Origin: Hawksworthiomyces lignivorus
Taxonomy: Eukaryota > Ascomycota > Sordariomycetes > Ophiostomatales > Ophiostomataceae
Reading direction: 5' to 3'
Assembly: GCA_002917075.1 (NCBI GenBank)
Contig: NTMA01000006.1
Location: forward strand, 767,382 to 831,381
DNA: 64,000 bases
Shown here one piece after another: positions 23,558 to 33,755 of the stretch (its first letter is position 1; each line of letters opens with the position of its first letter). The position numbers and the translations under genes were made by a program. The notes under the pieces were generated by a model. That model saw nothing but the letters and a program-made list of their open reading frames with translations, did not search any database and had not been told where the DNA came from.

Positions 23558-26500
23558 ATGCGTCTCCTAGAACGCGACAGCAACACAGGCGAGATCTGCC
23601 TGAGGGAATTTCTCGGTGATGACATTCCGCAATACGCAATACTTTCCCACACCTGGGGTGATGGGGAGGTTACCTTCAAAGACCTACAAGACGGCGCTGG
23701 AGAGAAGAAGCTTGGCTATCAAAAGATCCGATTCTGTGGAGATCAAGCCTGGCGTCACGGTTTGCGTTTCTTTTGGGTCGACACATGTTGCATAGACAAG
23801 AGCAGCAGCGCCGAGCTGCAGGAGGCCATCAACTGCATGTTTCGCTGGTATCGCAGAGCGACTGTATGTTACGTGTACCTCGCGGATGTCTCGACTTCCA
23901 CCTGCGACGCTGGTGGTATAGCTAGCGGATCGGCTTGGATGCTGGCTTTTCAGAAAAGCAGATGGTTTACTCGCGGATGGACCCTCCAAGAACTCATTGC
24001 TCCGACGTCAGTAGAGTTCTTTTCTAAAGAAGGGGGGCATCTTGGAAATAAGAATTCTTTAGAAAACCTCATTCACGATATCACAAGAATTCCCATCGAA
24101 GCTTTTCAGGGTAGCTGCCCGCTATCTGACTACAGCATCCAGGAGCGAATGGCATGGATAGACGATCGAGAAACTGTACGCAAAGAAGACAAAGCATACT
24201 CTCTACTGGGTATTTTTGATATCCAGATACCACTGCTTTATGGCGAAGGTAGAGACAATGCATTTAGGCGGCTGCTAGAGGAAATTAATAGGGTTGCAAA
24301 AGACACTCCCCTATCGACGCTTGCTACGAACAGACGGATGCAGAATAATAAGAGACGCCGTAGCCATGTCGGCGACGGCGAATCTACCGAGACGTGTTCG
24401 AAATCCCGAAGACTATCGCCTCTGAGTGAAGGACAGAAACAGGCGCTATTAAACTCGTTGAGTTTCAGCCAAATTGACGCTCGTCAGATAACTATCAAGA
24501 AATCGCACGCCAAGACGTGCAAGTGGCTGCTTAAGAAGGCCGAGTACCTTGATTGGCTTGATCCCAGCAAACTCGGCGAACATCACGGATTCTTGTGGAT
24601 CAAAGGAAAGCCTGGGGCTGGAAAATCCACATTGATGAAGTTCACTCTCACTAATGCTCGCAAGATGATGAAGGACAAGATTGTCATTGCCTTCTTCTTT
24701 AACGCGCGGGGGAATTACTTAGAGAAGTCCACGGTTGGGATGTATCGGTCACTATTACTGCAACTCCTGGAACAACTTCCTGAATCCCAGGAAATTTTTG
24801 ATTCTCTTAGATCGTCTTTCACCGCGTGGAATGGCAATGATCTCCCACAATGGAGCATCGAGTTACTAAAAGCATCCTTTGAACAAGCAGTGCTAAGTCT
24901 TCAAAAGTCCTCGCTAGTTTGCTTCATCGATGCCTTAGATGAGTGCGAAGAGAGTCAGGTCCGAGATATGGTATCATATTTCGAAATTCTAAGCAAGCCA
25001 GCTACATCAGCCAACATTACCTTCCAAACTTGTTTTTCAAGCAGGCACTATCCCCACATCACGATTTCAACAGGACTCGGCTTGGTTCTTGAAAGACAAG
25101 AGGAACACGGCCAAGATATAGCCAATTACTTGGACACTGAGTTGAAGATTGGGCACAGCAAGCTTGCCGAGCAGATCCGCATCGGTATTAAAGAAAAGGC
25201 ATCCGGGATCTTCATGTGGGTTTTCCTGGTCGTGGAGATACTAAATAAGGCCCATGATGAGGGACGAAGTACAGGTCACCTTCAGAAACGGCTCCGAGAT
25301 ATACCCGGTGACCTACACACACTCTTCCGCGATATCTTAACAAGAGACGGTCGCAACGCGGACGAACTCCTTCTGTGCATTCAATGGCTACTCTTCACAA
25401 GACAGCCGCTAAAGCCGGAGCAGCTATACTTTGCTGTTTTGTCCGGCACTGAGCCTGACGACCTTTCAAGGTGGGATCCAGACGACATGCCGATGGACGC
25501 AATCAAGAGGTTCGTTCTGAACTCTTCTAAGGGACTTGCTGAAATCACAAAGTCCAAGAATCCAAGCGTCCAGTTCATTCACGAATCAGTAAGGGACTTT
25601 CTTCTCAAAGACAATGGACTAAAAGACATTTGGTCTGATCTTGGGAGCAATTTCCAGGCCGAAAGCCACAACCGACTAAAGCAATGCTGCAGTGCTTACA
25701 TGAGAATCGATATCGCTATTCTAAATATCGGCGATTCGCTCCCGGCAGCACATTCGCAACAAGCTTCGGAACTCCGCAAGTTTGCAGGAAGAGCCTTTCC
25801 TTTCTTGGAATATGCTGTACAGAACGTTTTATACCATGCAGATGCAGCAGAGGCTAGCAGCGTCGGACAACGAGACTTTGTCGAAAGCTTCCAGCTTGAA
25901 GACTGGATTAAACTCAACAACTTATTTGAAATACACGAAATACGCAGATACAAATACACAAGCCTTTTGTACATATTGGCTGAAAATAATTTGGCAAATC
26001 TCATCGCCTGTCATCCACTCAAGCTGTCGTACTTTGAGGTAACAGACGAGCGCTATGGCCCACCAATTCTTGCGGCGCTAGCTACGAATAGCCACGAAGC
26101 CGTAAGAGCCTTTTTACAAGCGCATGCCGACACCGAGCCCCCAGCCTCGCCACTTCGAGGTCTCTGGCGCCAATACGCTCAAGGCAGCAGCAACTTTAAG
26201 CGTGATTTCACTTTCTCGCGGCATAGAGGCATTCTCTCTTATGTTGCGGAGAAGGGCAGCGAGGTCGTGCTTTCCTTTCTCCTTGCTCTGAAAAAGTTTG
26301 ACATCAACTCAGTTGACACACACGGTTGGGCGCTTCTGCAATGGGCCATTGAAGGAGAGAATATGAATGTTGTTCGGCTGCTTCTCGAGATGGGAGCTAA
26401 TGTCGAGACGGTTGACAAAAATGGTCGAACACCGTTATCGTGGGCTGCATCCTCTCTAAAGAAAGAGACTACTGTTAAACTTCTTCTCGAAAAAGGAGCT

Positions 26501-28024
26501 AATATTGAGACGGTTGACAAAGACGGTCGAACACCGTTATCGTGGGCTGTAGCTTATTCGGGAAATGAAACTGTCGTTGAACTGTTTCTGGAAAGAGGAG
26601 CTGATATCGAGGCGATTGACAAAGATGGTCGAACGCCGTTATCGCGGGCTGTATTTTATTTGGGGGATGAGATTATCGTTAATCTGCTTCTGGAAAGAGG
26701 AGCTAATATTGAGACGGTTGACAAAAATGGTCGAACACCGTTATCGTGGGCTGTGCTTTATCCGGGAAATAAAACTATCGTGAAACTACTTCTCGAAAAA
26801 GGAGCTAATATCGAAACGGTTGACAAACATGGTCGAACACCGTTAGCGTGGGCTGTATCCAATTCAGAAGATAAGACTGTCGTCAAACTCCTTATCGAAA
26901 CAGGAGCTGATATCGAGGCGATTGATAAAGATGGTCGAGCACCGTTATCGTGGGCTGCAGCTTATTCAAGAGACGAGACTATCATCAAACTCCTCCTCGA
27001 AAAAGGAGCTGCTATCGAGACGGCCGACAAAAATGGTCGTACACCATTATCTTGGGCTGTATGCGATCCAACACATGTAGCCACCGTCAAACTGCTCCTC
27101 GAAAAAGAAGCTAATGTCGAGACGGTTGACAAAGACGACCGAACGCCATTATCGTGGGCTGTATCCTGTTTTTGGAATTGGACTATCGTTAAACTGCTTC
27201 TCGCAAAAGGGGCTAATATCGAGGCGGTTGACAAAAATGGTCGAACACCATTATCATGGGCTCTATCTTATTCAATAGACGAGACTGTGGTCCAGCTCCT
27301 CCTCGAAAGAGGAGTTAATATGGAGACGGCTGACAAAAATGGTCGTACACCATTATCGTGGGCTGTATGCGATCCAAAACACGTAGCCACCGTCAAACTG
27401 CTCCTCGAAAAAGACATTGATATCGAAGCGGCAGACAAAGACGGTCGAACGCCATTATCGTGGGCTGTATCTGATTCGAGCAGCATAGCTATCGTCAAAC
27501 TCCTTCTCGAAAAAGGTGTTGATATCGAGACGGCAGACAAAGACGGCCGAACACCATTATCGTGGGCTGTATCCGATTCGAGCAGCATAACTATCGTCAA
27601 ACTCCTTCTCGATAAAGGTGTTGATATCGAGACGGCAGACAAAGACGGCCGAACACCATTATCGTGGGCTGTATCCGATTCGAGCAGCATAACTATCGTC
27701 AAACTTCTTCTCGATAAAGGTGTTGATATCGAGACGGCAGACAAAGACGGCCGAACACCATTATCGTGGGCTGTATCCGATTCGAGCAGCATAACTATCG
27801 TCAAACTTCTTCTCGATAAAGGTGTTGATATCGAGACGGCAGACAAAGACGGCCGAACACCATTATCGTGGGCTGTATACTATTCGACCGACGTGGCTAT
27901 CATCAAACTTCTCCTCGAAAAAGGAGCTGATCCTAACGCGGCTGATAAAAGTGGGGGAACGCCACTATCGCTGGCTATTTTCCATTCAAGGCGCGATATC
28001 GTCAAACTGTTAAAAAAAAAATAG
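23558..28024 (+). CDS. HET-NACHT-ankyrin NLR-type protein (heterokaryon incompatibility family)
   Basis: Intronless, 1488 residues. The N-terminal HET domain (about 25-230) has YAILSHTWG, FFWVDTCCIDK, AINCMFRWYRRATVCYVYLAD, RGWTLQELIAP, RMAWIDDRETVRKEDKAYSLLGIF and LLYGEG, as in HET-D/E/R proteins that trigger programmed cell death in vegetative incompatibility. A NACHT NTPase follows: P-loop GKPGAGKST at 350-358 and Walker B CFIDALDE at 455-462. After a helical region come 17 ankyrin repeats from residue 920 to the end. Repeats 2-16 are exactly 34 residues (consensus DKxGRTPLSWAV...VKLLLEKGANIET). This is the fungal STAND/NLR layout of death effector, switch NTPase and ligand-sensing repeats. 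HET-E carries WD40 repeats where this one has ankyrins. Repeats 13-15 are identical in protein. The ligand is unknown. ATG 23558 directly precedes the conserved LLERDSNTGE start typical of the family. Confidence 0.93.
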   Translation: MRLLERDSNTGEICLREFLGDDIPQYAILSHTWGDGEVTFKDLQDGAGEKKLGYQKIRFCGDQAWRHGLRFFWVDTCCIDKSSSAELQEAINCMFRWYRRATVCYVYLADVSTSTCDAGGIASGSAWMLAFQKSRWFTRGWTLQELIAPTSVEFFSKEGGHLGNKNSLENLIHDITRIPIEAFQGSCPLSDYSIQERMAWIDDRETVRKEDKAYSLLGIFDIQIPLLYGEGRDNAFRRLLEEINRVAKDTPLSTLATNRRMQNNKRRRSHVGDGESTETCSKSRRLSPLSEGQKQALLNSLSFSQIDARQITIKKSHAKTCKWLLKKAEYLDWLDPSKLGEHHGFLWIKGKPGAGKSTLMKFTLTNARKMMKDKIVIAFFFNARGNYLEKSTVGMYRSLLLQLLEQLPESQEIFDSLRSSFTAWNGNDLPQWSIELLKASFEQAVLSLQKSSLVCFIDALDECEESQVRDMVSYFEILSKPATSANITFQTCFSSRHYPHITISTGLGLVLERQEEHGQDIANYLDTELKIGHSKLAEQIRIGIKEKASGIFMWVFLVVEILNKAHDEGRSTGHLQKRLRDIPGDLHTLFRDILTRDGRNADELLLCIQWLLFTRQPLKPEQLYFAVLSGTEPDDLSRWDPDDMPMDAIKRFVLNSSKGLAEITKSKNPSVQFIHESVRDFLLKDNGLKDIWSDLGSNFQAESHNRLKQCCSAYMRIDIAILNIGDSLPAAHSQQASELRKFAGRAFPFLEYAVQNVLYHADAAEASSVGQRDFVESFQLEDWIKLNNLFEIHEIRRYKYTSLLYILAENNLANLIACHPLKLSYFEVTDERYGPPILAALATNSHEAVRAFLQAHADTEPPASPLRGLWRQYAQGSSNFKRDFTFSRHRGILSYVAEKGSEVVLSFLLALKKFDINSVDTHGWALLQWAIEGENMNVVRLLLEMGANVETVDKNGRTPLSWAASSLKKETTVKLLLEKGANIETVDKDGRTPLSWAVAYSGNETVVELFLERGADIEAIDKDGRTPLSRAVFYLGDEIIVNLLLERGANIETVDKNGRTPLSWAVLYPGNKTIVKLLLEKGANIETVDKHGRTPLAWAVSNSEDKTVVKLLIETGADIEAIDKDGRAPLSWAAAYSRDETIIKLLLEKGAAIETADKNGRTPLSWAVCDPTHVATVKLLLEKEANVETVDKDDRTPLSWAVSCFWNWTIVKLLLAKGANIEAVDKNGRTPLSWALSYSIDETVVQLLLERGVNMETADKNGRTPLSWAVCDPKHVATVKLLLEKDIDIEAADKDGRTPLSWAVSDSSSIAIVKLLLEKGVDIETADKDGRTPLSWAVSDSSSITIVKLLLDKGVDIETADKDGRTPLSWAVSDSSSITIVKLLLDKGVDIETADKDGRTPLSWAVSDSSSITIVKLLLDKGVDIETADKDGRTPLSWAVYYSTDVAIIKLLLEKGADPNAADKSGGTPLSLAIFHSRRDIVKLLKKK
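26414..28024 (+). repeat. Tandem 102-bp ankyrin-coding repeat array
   Basis: Units start at 26414 and then every 102 bp (26516, 26618, 26720, 26822, 26924, 27026, 27128, 27230, 27332, 27434, 27536, 27638, 27740, 27842, with a short last unit at 27944). By direct reading, units 27638 and 27740 are identical, 27536 differs from them at one base, and 27434 at a handful. Units to the left are more diverged. The pattern fits recent unit duplication or gene conversion at the 3-prime end of the array. Such arrays are often collapsed or expanded in assemblies, so the copy number deserves caution. Confidence 0.92.
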
Positions 28025-30596
28025 AAGACAATATCTGTCAAGGGCTAACGGCCCTGGAGTAGCTTACTCCCAGCTATATGCTAGACTGGCGAGGCCATCC
28101 CGGAACGAGAGCCCCATAGACTCCTTGGTGCTCCCGAGATATTTCTCTATGTGGACCCTTACGCCGACAACCTCATCTGGCTGTCTTGCCTCAGTTTCTA
28201 TTTCACTGTGTCGCAAGAGCCGGTATATTCTCGATAGCATACCTCCATTGTTGTAGTGGAGGCGTTCTCTGGGTGTGAATACGTACTCTGGAGTGTCGTC
28301 ACTATGTCTGGCCTGAGCCACTGTTAGCAAAGGCCTAAACTAAACACAACTCAAAAAGAAAATGAGCAAGATTATATGTTTTGTGAGTCGGGGGAAAAAA
28401 AGAAAGAAAAGGTGGAGGCGAATCATATCTAATTCAGTTTTTGTTAGGGATACCAAATGGCTTTTCTGTTTAATAACAGTAAAACTATTCTAGAGCATTC
28501 TGTAGCGCTTTGCGTCAACCACCACATGGTGAAGTTCTATTTACCATTCCCATAAACTGGAATCTGTCCCTCGTCGACTTAGAGGCAACGCATATCAACG
28601 TTATATAATAATTACAGTATACAATTGCAACGTTGTGCATGCCTAATTCTATCGTCATAGTAGCTGATAACCGCCCTTTGACCTTTCGTGGCCGTCGGTG
28701 TCATTCTTTTTTGTCTCCCTCCATTCAAACTGTTCACGCTCCATCGCTTCTCCGGTTTCGATTGAGAATGAAAATAGAACGCGGCGACCGTCCGTCTCCA
28801 TAGAGGTGCCGGCGCGCATTACTTCAGTAGCCAACCCATGAGGTGATTTTAGGTTCGGATCCAAAGGCGGTAGCAGAATGATCGACTCCAGATTGAAAGC
28901 ATAAACGGCAGAAGACGCCATCGACTCGTCGCCGGCTGCAGCATAGACGGGATCTTCTGTGCTGGTGCCGCCGTGCAAGAGCATACCTAGTCGGGTTCCG
29001 AGCGGCGGCTACCACCGAAGTCCGTGTGCGTCTCCACGACGCAGATGCACTAATTTTGGCTTGCACCGCAGAGGTCGAACGTCTTCGGGTGCCGCTAGTA
29101 GGCGTAGATGTTTATGAGAGAGGGGAACGTTACTGGGGGGGAACGATTTGGTTTCCATAATCGAACAGATGCTGTTTGTGTTAGGGAGTACGGTGAATTA
29201 GGTGAGAAAGCACAGAGAATAGAGGTAGATTCTTAACAGAGGCTAGCTGAGAGATTATTCACGAGACTGAACCTTGAGGTTCCAAGTTTCAATTAGGGTC
29301 TCCAGGCGACTCGAGCGCTATTTATGACAGTTTCGTAGGGGGCTCGCGGCCACTGCTCGCGGTCCCCGCACTTGTCCCTCTCGTGCTTTATCACGTGCTC
29401 TTTGGCTGCTCGGCCCTGTGGTTGTCCCATAACAGTTTGCCCCTGGCTAAATGAAACTCGTGTGAGAAATATAGACGAGAAAATTGTAGTAGAAGTTGAA
29501 TGTAGACATCTGGGCTGGCAGGACAAGTAGGTTATCGGCTTCTATTTGTTGTTGTTGTTGGCTTGAGGATATTCTTCGTCAATCTAGACTTTGCTAAACC
29601 GCACTCACCATTACCATATTTTAACCTTCACAACACGCATATACTCGTACGAACTTATAGCAGCTGTTGCACATGGAAAATCCTGCAGCTTCTCTCATTA
29701 AAATTCCCAGACCGGTGATATATTGCAGAGAACGCCAATAGCTCAGATAGATCTAATCGGCCATGTCTAATAGTCACTCCTCCTATCAGCTCTGGAGACG
29801 TGACTCTAAAGGACCAAGACCTAGGCTAAGCTTCCCACCTTTCAGCTCGTTGGCCTCATGATTTTCAGCGTCCATATTCATATCTACAAGTGCTCAGCCG
29901 TCAAGTTCTTGTCATAGAAGACGGTGATGCCTTGATCTTTAACGTCACCGTCCCACACTATCACAACAGCGTCGCTGTTCTCTGGAGAAACAAGAAAAGG
30001 ATGAGCTAAATAGAACTATAAGATGCTTAAGAGACCCAATATGTCCTCTTCAAAGCTATGTTAGGAAATGTGTTGATGTAATGGGTAGGTACAACATACT
30101 ACACGGCTGTGTGCTTTCAAGAATGAGATAGCACAACTGAGTATACATACTACGAAGGATAAGACCCTATCTAATCGACCTTGGCAGGTGACATCGCGCT
30201 ACTGTTTCTGTAGGCATAGCGCTTGTAAGGCTTAAGCCCTGTAGTTTAGCGCTTACAAGAAGGCTTGCACGCTGCCAGCGGAGTCTGGCTTTGGGACAAA
30301 CGGAATTGATTAGTCATTATACAAAATTCCAGCAGCCAACCACGTGATGGGAATTACCAAACGCTAGTCCGCTTTCTTCCTTTCTTCCTGGGCTCCGCTG
30401 CTTTTCCGGGGGCTCAATGGCAGAAGATTCGGATTGAGCTCAAAATACCTCCCAATCCGATCCGACGACAAAGACAACACCCCCTCTCCCTCCCCAACCC
30501 ATTGCATTGCAACTTGGGGCAACGCCAAATTGTGCAACCTACGTGCCCGCACCAATTGGCCCTCATCCAACACAGCATACACACACTTCACAAATC
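28025..30596. other. Gene-poor region downstream of the NLR
   Basis: Largely AT-rich and without an intact recognised gene, apart from the possible gene fragments on the minus strand described separately. A small repeat (TAGCGCTT at 30217-30224 and 30247-30254, with CTTGTAAG at 30222 opposed by CTTACAAG at 30252) could form a weak stem-loop. The right end holds the promoter of the complex I subunit gene. Confidence 0.5.
28064..28984 (-). pseudogene. Possible remnant of an unrecognised fungal gene
   Basis: Two minus-strand open segments have protein-like composition. The first, 28984-28655, starts with MLLHGGTSTED and includes AFNLESIILLPPLDP, a stretch like the globular hypothetical proteins common near fungal HET genes. 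It stops abruptly after GGYQLL. The second, 28330-28064, starts inside sequence resembling a 3-prime splice site (CTAACAG at about 28319-28325) and includes YVFTPRERLHYNNGG. They could be exons of one gene separated by a roughly 320-bp intron, or pieces of one or two decayed genes. I recognise no domain. No good ATG-to-stop model joins them without assumptions. Confidence 0.3.
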
Positions 30597-31517
30597 ATGC
30601 GTGGGACGCTCCGCCTGCTGGCCGGCGTCAAGCAGGGCGCCCGGTACTTTGAACCCGGCGCCCAGACCGGCCTCGCCGGCCTCTACACGCACAGCACCCC
30701 CCGCTCGACGCTGCTGTACCTGTACGCGACCACCCTGGACAAGCTGCAGAGCGGCGTCCCCACCACCTCCGTCTACCGCCAGTCGGTCGAGGCCATCACC
30801 AAGCACCGCATGGCCATCGTGCAGGCGGTCAAGCCCGCCGGCTACGACGAGTGGCGCGCCCGCGCCCAGAAGCTGATCGCCGACCACCCGGAGCACTTTG
30901 GCGCCGTGGCCAAGACGGGCGTCGACGGCGCCGCCACCTGGCGCGTCGAGCGCGGCGACCGCACCTTTATCATCCAGGCCGTGCCCGAGGTCCGCGACCC
31001 CCGGCTGCAGGAGTGGGACGGCGAGCTGGACGAGGGCCCCGGCCGCGAGGGCGTCCGCTCGCAGGAAGAGCGCGCCGACCAGGCGGTGTCGGCCACGCGC
31101 AAGTCGCTGGAGGAGGTGGTCGAGGTCACCTGGGAGGAGGAGCCGCAGCTGACGGCGGACCAGTACGTATATCCGGGAGGAGGGGAGAGAGAGAGAGAGA
31201 GGAAGGAGGATACAACAGGCTAGCTGAGGATAGAGGACACATTCACTAATTAGCTGCTTTCTTTTCAGGATCGAGGAGATCGAGCAGAAGATCGGCGCCG
31301 GCCTCATCGAGGAGGTCATTCAAGTGGCCGAGGGCGAGGCCAGACTGGTGGACGTCATGATCAAGGCCAAGGTGTAAGTTTTATTTCTATTCTTCGCTGC
31401 TGTCCTTTTTATAAGACTGTGAAAACCTATGCTAACGGCTGTGCTTTTGCTAGCTGGGAGAGCCTCGAGGAGAAGCCTGTCGAGGGCCAGTGGACGTACT
31501 TTGAGCGGAAGGAATAA
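30597..31517 (+). CDS. Mitochondrial complex I subunit, NDUFA5/B13 family (29.9-kDa type)
   Basis: Three exons, 30597-31162, 31269-31373 and 31454-31517, give 244 residues, all in phase. The sequence fits the fungal 29.9-kDa accessory subunit of NADH:ubiquinone oxidoreductase: TGLAGLYTHSTPRSTLLYLY, YRQSVEAITKHRMAIV, then IEEIEQKIGAGLIEEVIQVA and VWESLEEKPVEGQWTYF at the C-terminus. NDUFA5 subunits sit in the peripheral arm of complex I on the matrix side and support its assembly. The very N-terminus (MRGTLRLLAGVKQ) is basic and suits mitochondrial import. The C-terminal motifs are only complete after splicing, which supports both introns. The gene lies about 440 bp upstream of rrn11 on the same strand. 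Confidence 0.92.
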
Positions 31518-31955
31518 AGTGCTTCAGAAAGAAGAAAAGCAACCAACAAGAAATACGAAAAAGAGTAAGCCATTAGAAAGCGGCTGACTGGAGGGTATGA
31601 AGGCGCTCAAGTCGTGCCCACGAAAAGGCCGTGAGTTCGATGTACAACTACATAGAAGAAGCGGCTGTGTATATAGGATGTCGTAATTGTTCCAATCATA
31701 AGACTGCATCTGTCTTCGAAAGTGCATTGCGCCAACTAGGGTGATTGAGTCTATTGCTTTTTTAATTGATTGAGCAGAATTGCTGTGTGATGTGCTCGGT
31801 ATCAAAGTGAAGATTCGCTTTTTTGAGCAGTGGGGCAAAAAGTCTGACTTGGTTTTCAACTTCATAATTCAGGCCAATTTTCGCTTTCATGGTAGATAAG
31901 GATGGCGATCCGTACAGGCAAAGATTTTCAACCTGGTTTTTGAGCAGGAGAATCC
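31518..31955. other. Intergenic region between the complex I gene and rrn11
   Basis: A 438-bp AT-rich spacer that presumably holds the 3-prime UTR of the complex I subunit gene and the promoter of rrn11. No further feature seen. Confidence 0.6.
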
Positions 31956-33581
31956 ATGTCTTACATTGAGCCGCCCACGCTCACCAATTTGCGCAAGCGT
32001 AAGCGCTCTTCTCTGGCATCCTCTGCGACGAGTGGTGGCAATGCCTCCCGCCTGCCACAAGATGCCATCAATCCGCACAGCCACTCGCCCGAAACGCTGA
32101 GCCAGCTGGCCCTGGCTGGCCTGGCGCACACAGATCGCCTACCTGGGGACTACGTCCCGGGCTTCCCCCACCGGCCGCTGCCGGAAGACTGGGGTCGGGA
32201 GAAAGGGGACGAGGACGACGGCGAACACGGCGAACACGGCGAAGATGGGGACGAGGACGAAGACGCAGACGACACAGCAGAATCCGGCTCTGACGCCTAC
32301 TACACCACTACAGATGAAGAAGGCGATGGGTCTTTGCGGAGGCCGCCGCGCTCGGTCCGCGCGCGCGAGGCGAAGCGGCGCCGCAACGCGCTGCGCGCGC
32401 AGCAAACGCTCGACCGACAGGTAGGCCTCCTGGCGGCGGTCGTGCAGCGGGGGCTGCAGGAGGCCGACCACGGCACGGCGGGGCCGTCGCTGGGCCTGGC
32501 GCGGGCGCGGCGGGCGTTCGGCCTGCTGCTGCGGTCCGAGGTGCGCGGCTGGCCTGTGGACCTGCGCAAAAACTACTACTGGGCCATGGGTGCGGAGCTG
32601 CTGATGCGGGAGGGCGAAGACGAAAGCAAGGGCGAGGACGAGGGCGGGGCAGACGCCGACGGCACGGCGGCGCCTCACCCCCGCCCCCGCCGCCGCTGGG
32701 GCGCCGCCGCCAACGTGCCGCGCGTGCGGGCCTACTACGAGGACCTCATCCAACAGCACCCCTACAACCGGCTGTACCCGCAGGCGGTCGACGCGCTGAC
32801 CTTCTGGCCGGCCATGGCCGGCACCGAGCTGTACAGCATCTGGGCGGAAGAGCGGCTGGCCCAGGCGCGGCTGGACGCAGAGGACGACGGCGAAGACGAC
32901 GACAATGACGACGGACTAAGCAGCCTGTCTATGGACGAAGACAAAGACGACGGCGGCGACAGAGGGGGCCGCAATCACCACCGCCGCCGCCGCCGCCGCC
33001 ATGGCGGCCCCGGCGTCGAAGAGCTCGACCGCGCAGACGTCCGCCGTGCCGCCCTCGACCAGGTGCGCGGCCTGGCCCGCCGCATGGACGCCGTCATGGC
33101 CAACGCGCCCTACGCGGCCCACCCAGAGATGCTGCGCCTGCGCGGCATGGCCGCCCTGTACATGGGCGACCTAGCCGCCGCCGTCGCCGCCGCCGAGGGA
33201 GGGCCCGGGCCCGGTGGGCAGCGGGCGGCCGCCGCGATCGTCGCAGAGGAGCGCGCCCGCGCGCGCACCCGCTACTTTTCCAAGCTGGCCGAGACCGACC
33301 GCGGCCTGCAGGCCAAGGGCAGGCAGCAGCGGCGGCAGCCGCAGCAGCAGCAGGGCAGCGGCGCTGGTGGCGGCGGCAGCGGCGCGCCTGACGCGGTAGT
33401 CGACGCCTACGTCGAGGAGCTGGTGCACTCGAGCAGGAGAAGAGCGAGGCGGCGCCGCCAGCAGAAACAGGACCGAGACGCAGCGCAGGAGGGCAAAGTC
33501 AAGAGCGAGGAACGCGAAGAAAGCGACCTGGACTACGACGAAGAGGACGAAGATGACCAAGACGAGGATATCATGGACTGA
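31956..33581 (+). CDS. rrn11: RNA polymerase I core-factor subunit Rrn11-like
   Basis: Single exon, 541 residues. The N-terminal 130 residues are charged and disordered, with an acidic Asp/Glu tract. The conserved part begins near LDRQVGLLAAVVQRGL and includes ARRAFGLLLRSEVRGWPVDL, RKNYYWAMGAELLM, RVRAYYEDLIQQHPYNRLYP and DALTFWPAMAGTELYSIW. These are features of the RNA polymerase I specific initiation factor family (PF04090), with TPR-like helices. In yeast Rrn11 joins Rrn6 and Rrn7 in the core factor that recruits Pol I to the rDNA promoter in the nucleolus. Acidic and His/Arg-rich insertions (around 32880-33003) interrupt the fold. The C-terminus is again charged and includes poly-Gln. 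ATG 31956 is followed directly by the conserved MSYIEPPTLTNLRKRKR start. Confidence 0.82.
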   Translation: MSYIEPPTLTNLRKRKRSSLASSATSGGNASRLPQDAINPHSHSPETLSQLALAGLAHTDRLPGDYVPGFPHRPLPEDWGREKGDEDDGEHGEHGEDGDEDEDADDTAESGSDAYYTTTDEEGDGSLRRPPRSVRAREAKRRRNALRAQQTLDRQVGLLAAVVQRGLQEADHGTAGPSLGLARARRAFGLLLRSEVRGWPVDLRKNYYWAMGAELLMREGEDESKGEDEGGADADGTAAPHPRPRRRWGAAANVPRVRAYYEDLIQQHPYNRLYPQAVDALTFWPAMAGTELYSIWAEERLAQARLDAEDDGEDDDNDDGLSSLSMDEDKDDGGDRGGRNHHRRRRRRHGGPGVEELDRADVRRAALDQVRGLARRMDAVMANAPYAAHPEMLRLRGMAALYMGDLAAAVAAAEGGPGPGGQRAAAAIVAEERARARTRYFSKLAETDRGLQAKGRQQRRQPQQQQGSGAGGGGSGAPDAVVDAYVEELVHSSRRRARRRRQQKQDRDAAQEGKVKSEEREESDLDYDEEDEDDQDEDIMD

Positions 33582-33755
33582 TCTGTATATACTTCGCTGC
33601 CTATTCGCAACTAGCTTTGAAGCTACATGTTTTTCACACCCGTAGACGCACTAAGAAATAACATTGCTTTTTACCGTTTTTACCTGCATGTCGTGTCTAA
33701 CGTGATATATTTAAATTTATATGTACTCCAACAGCTTTTCCTCCACCAATTTCTC

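Noticed and set aside
30217..30259. Short inverted and direct repeat around CTTGTAAG / CTTACAAG
   Set aside because: Arms are only 8 bp with no target-site duplication or element between them. Could occur by chance.
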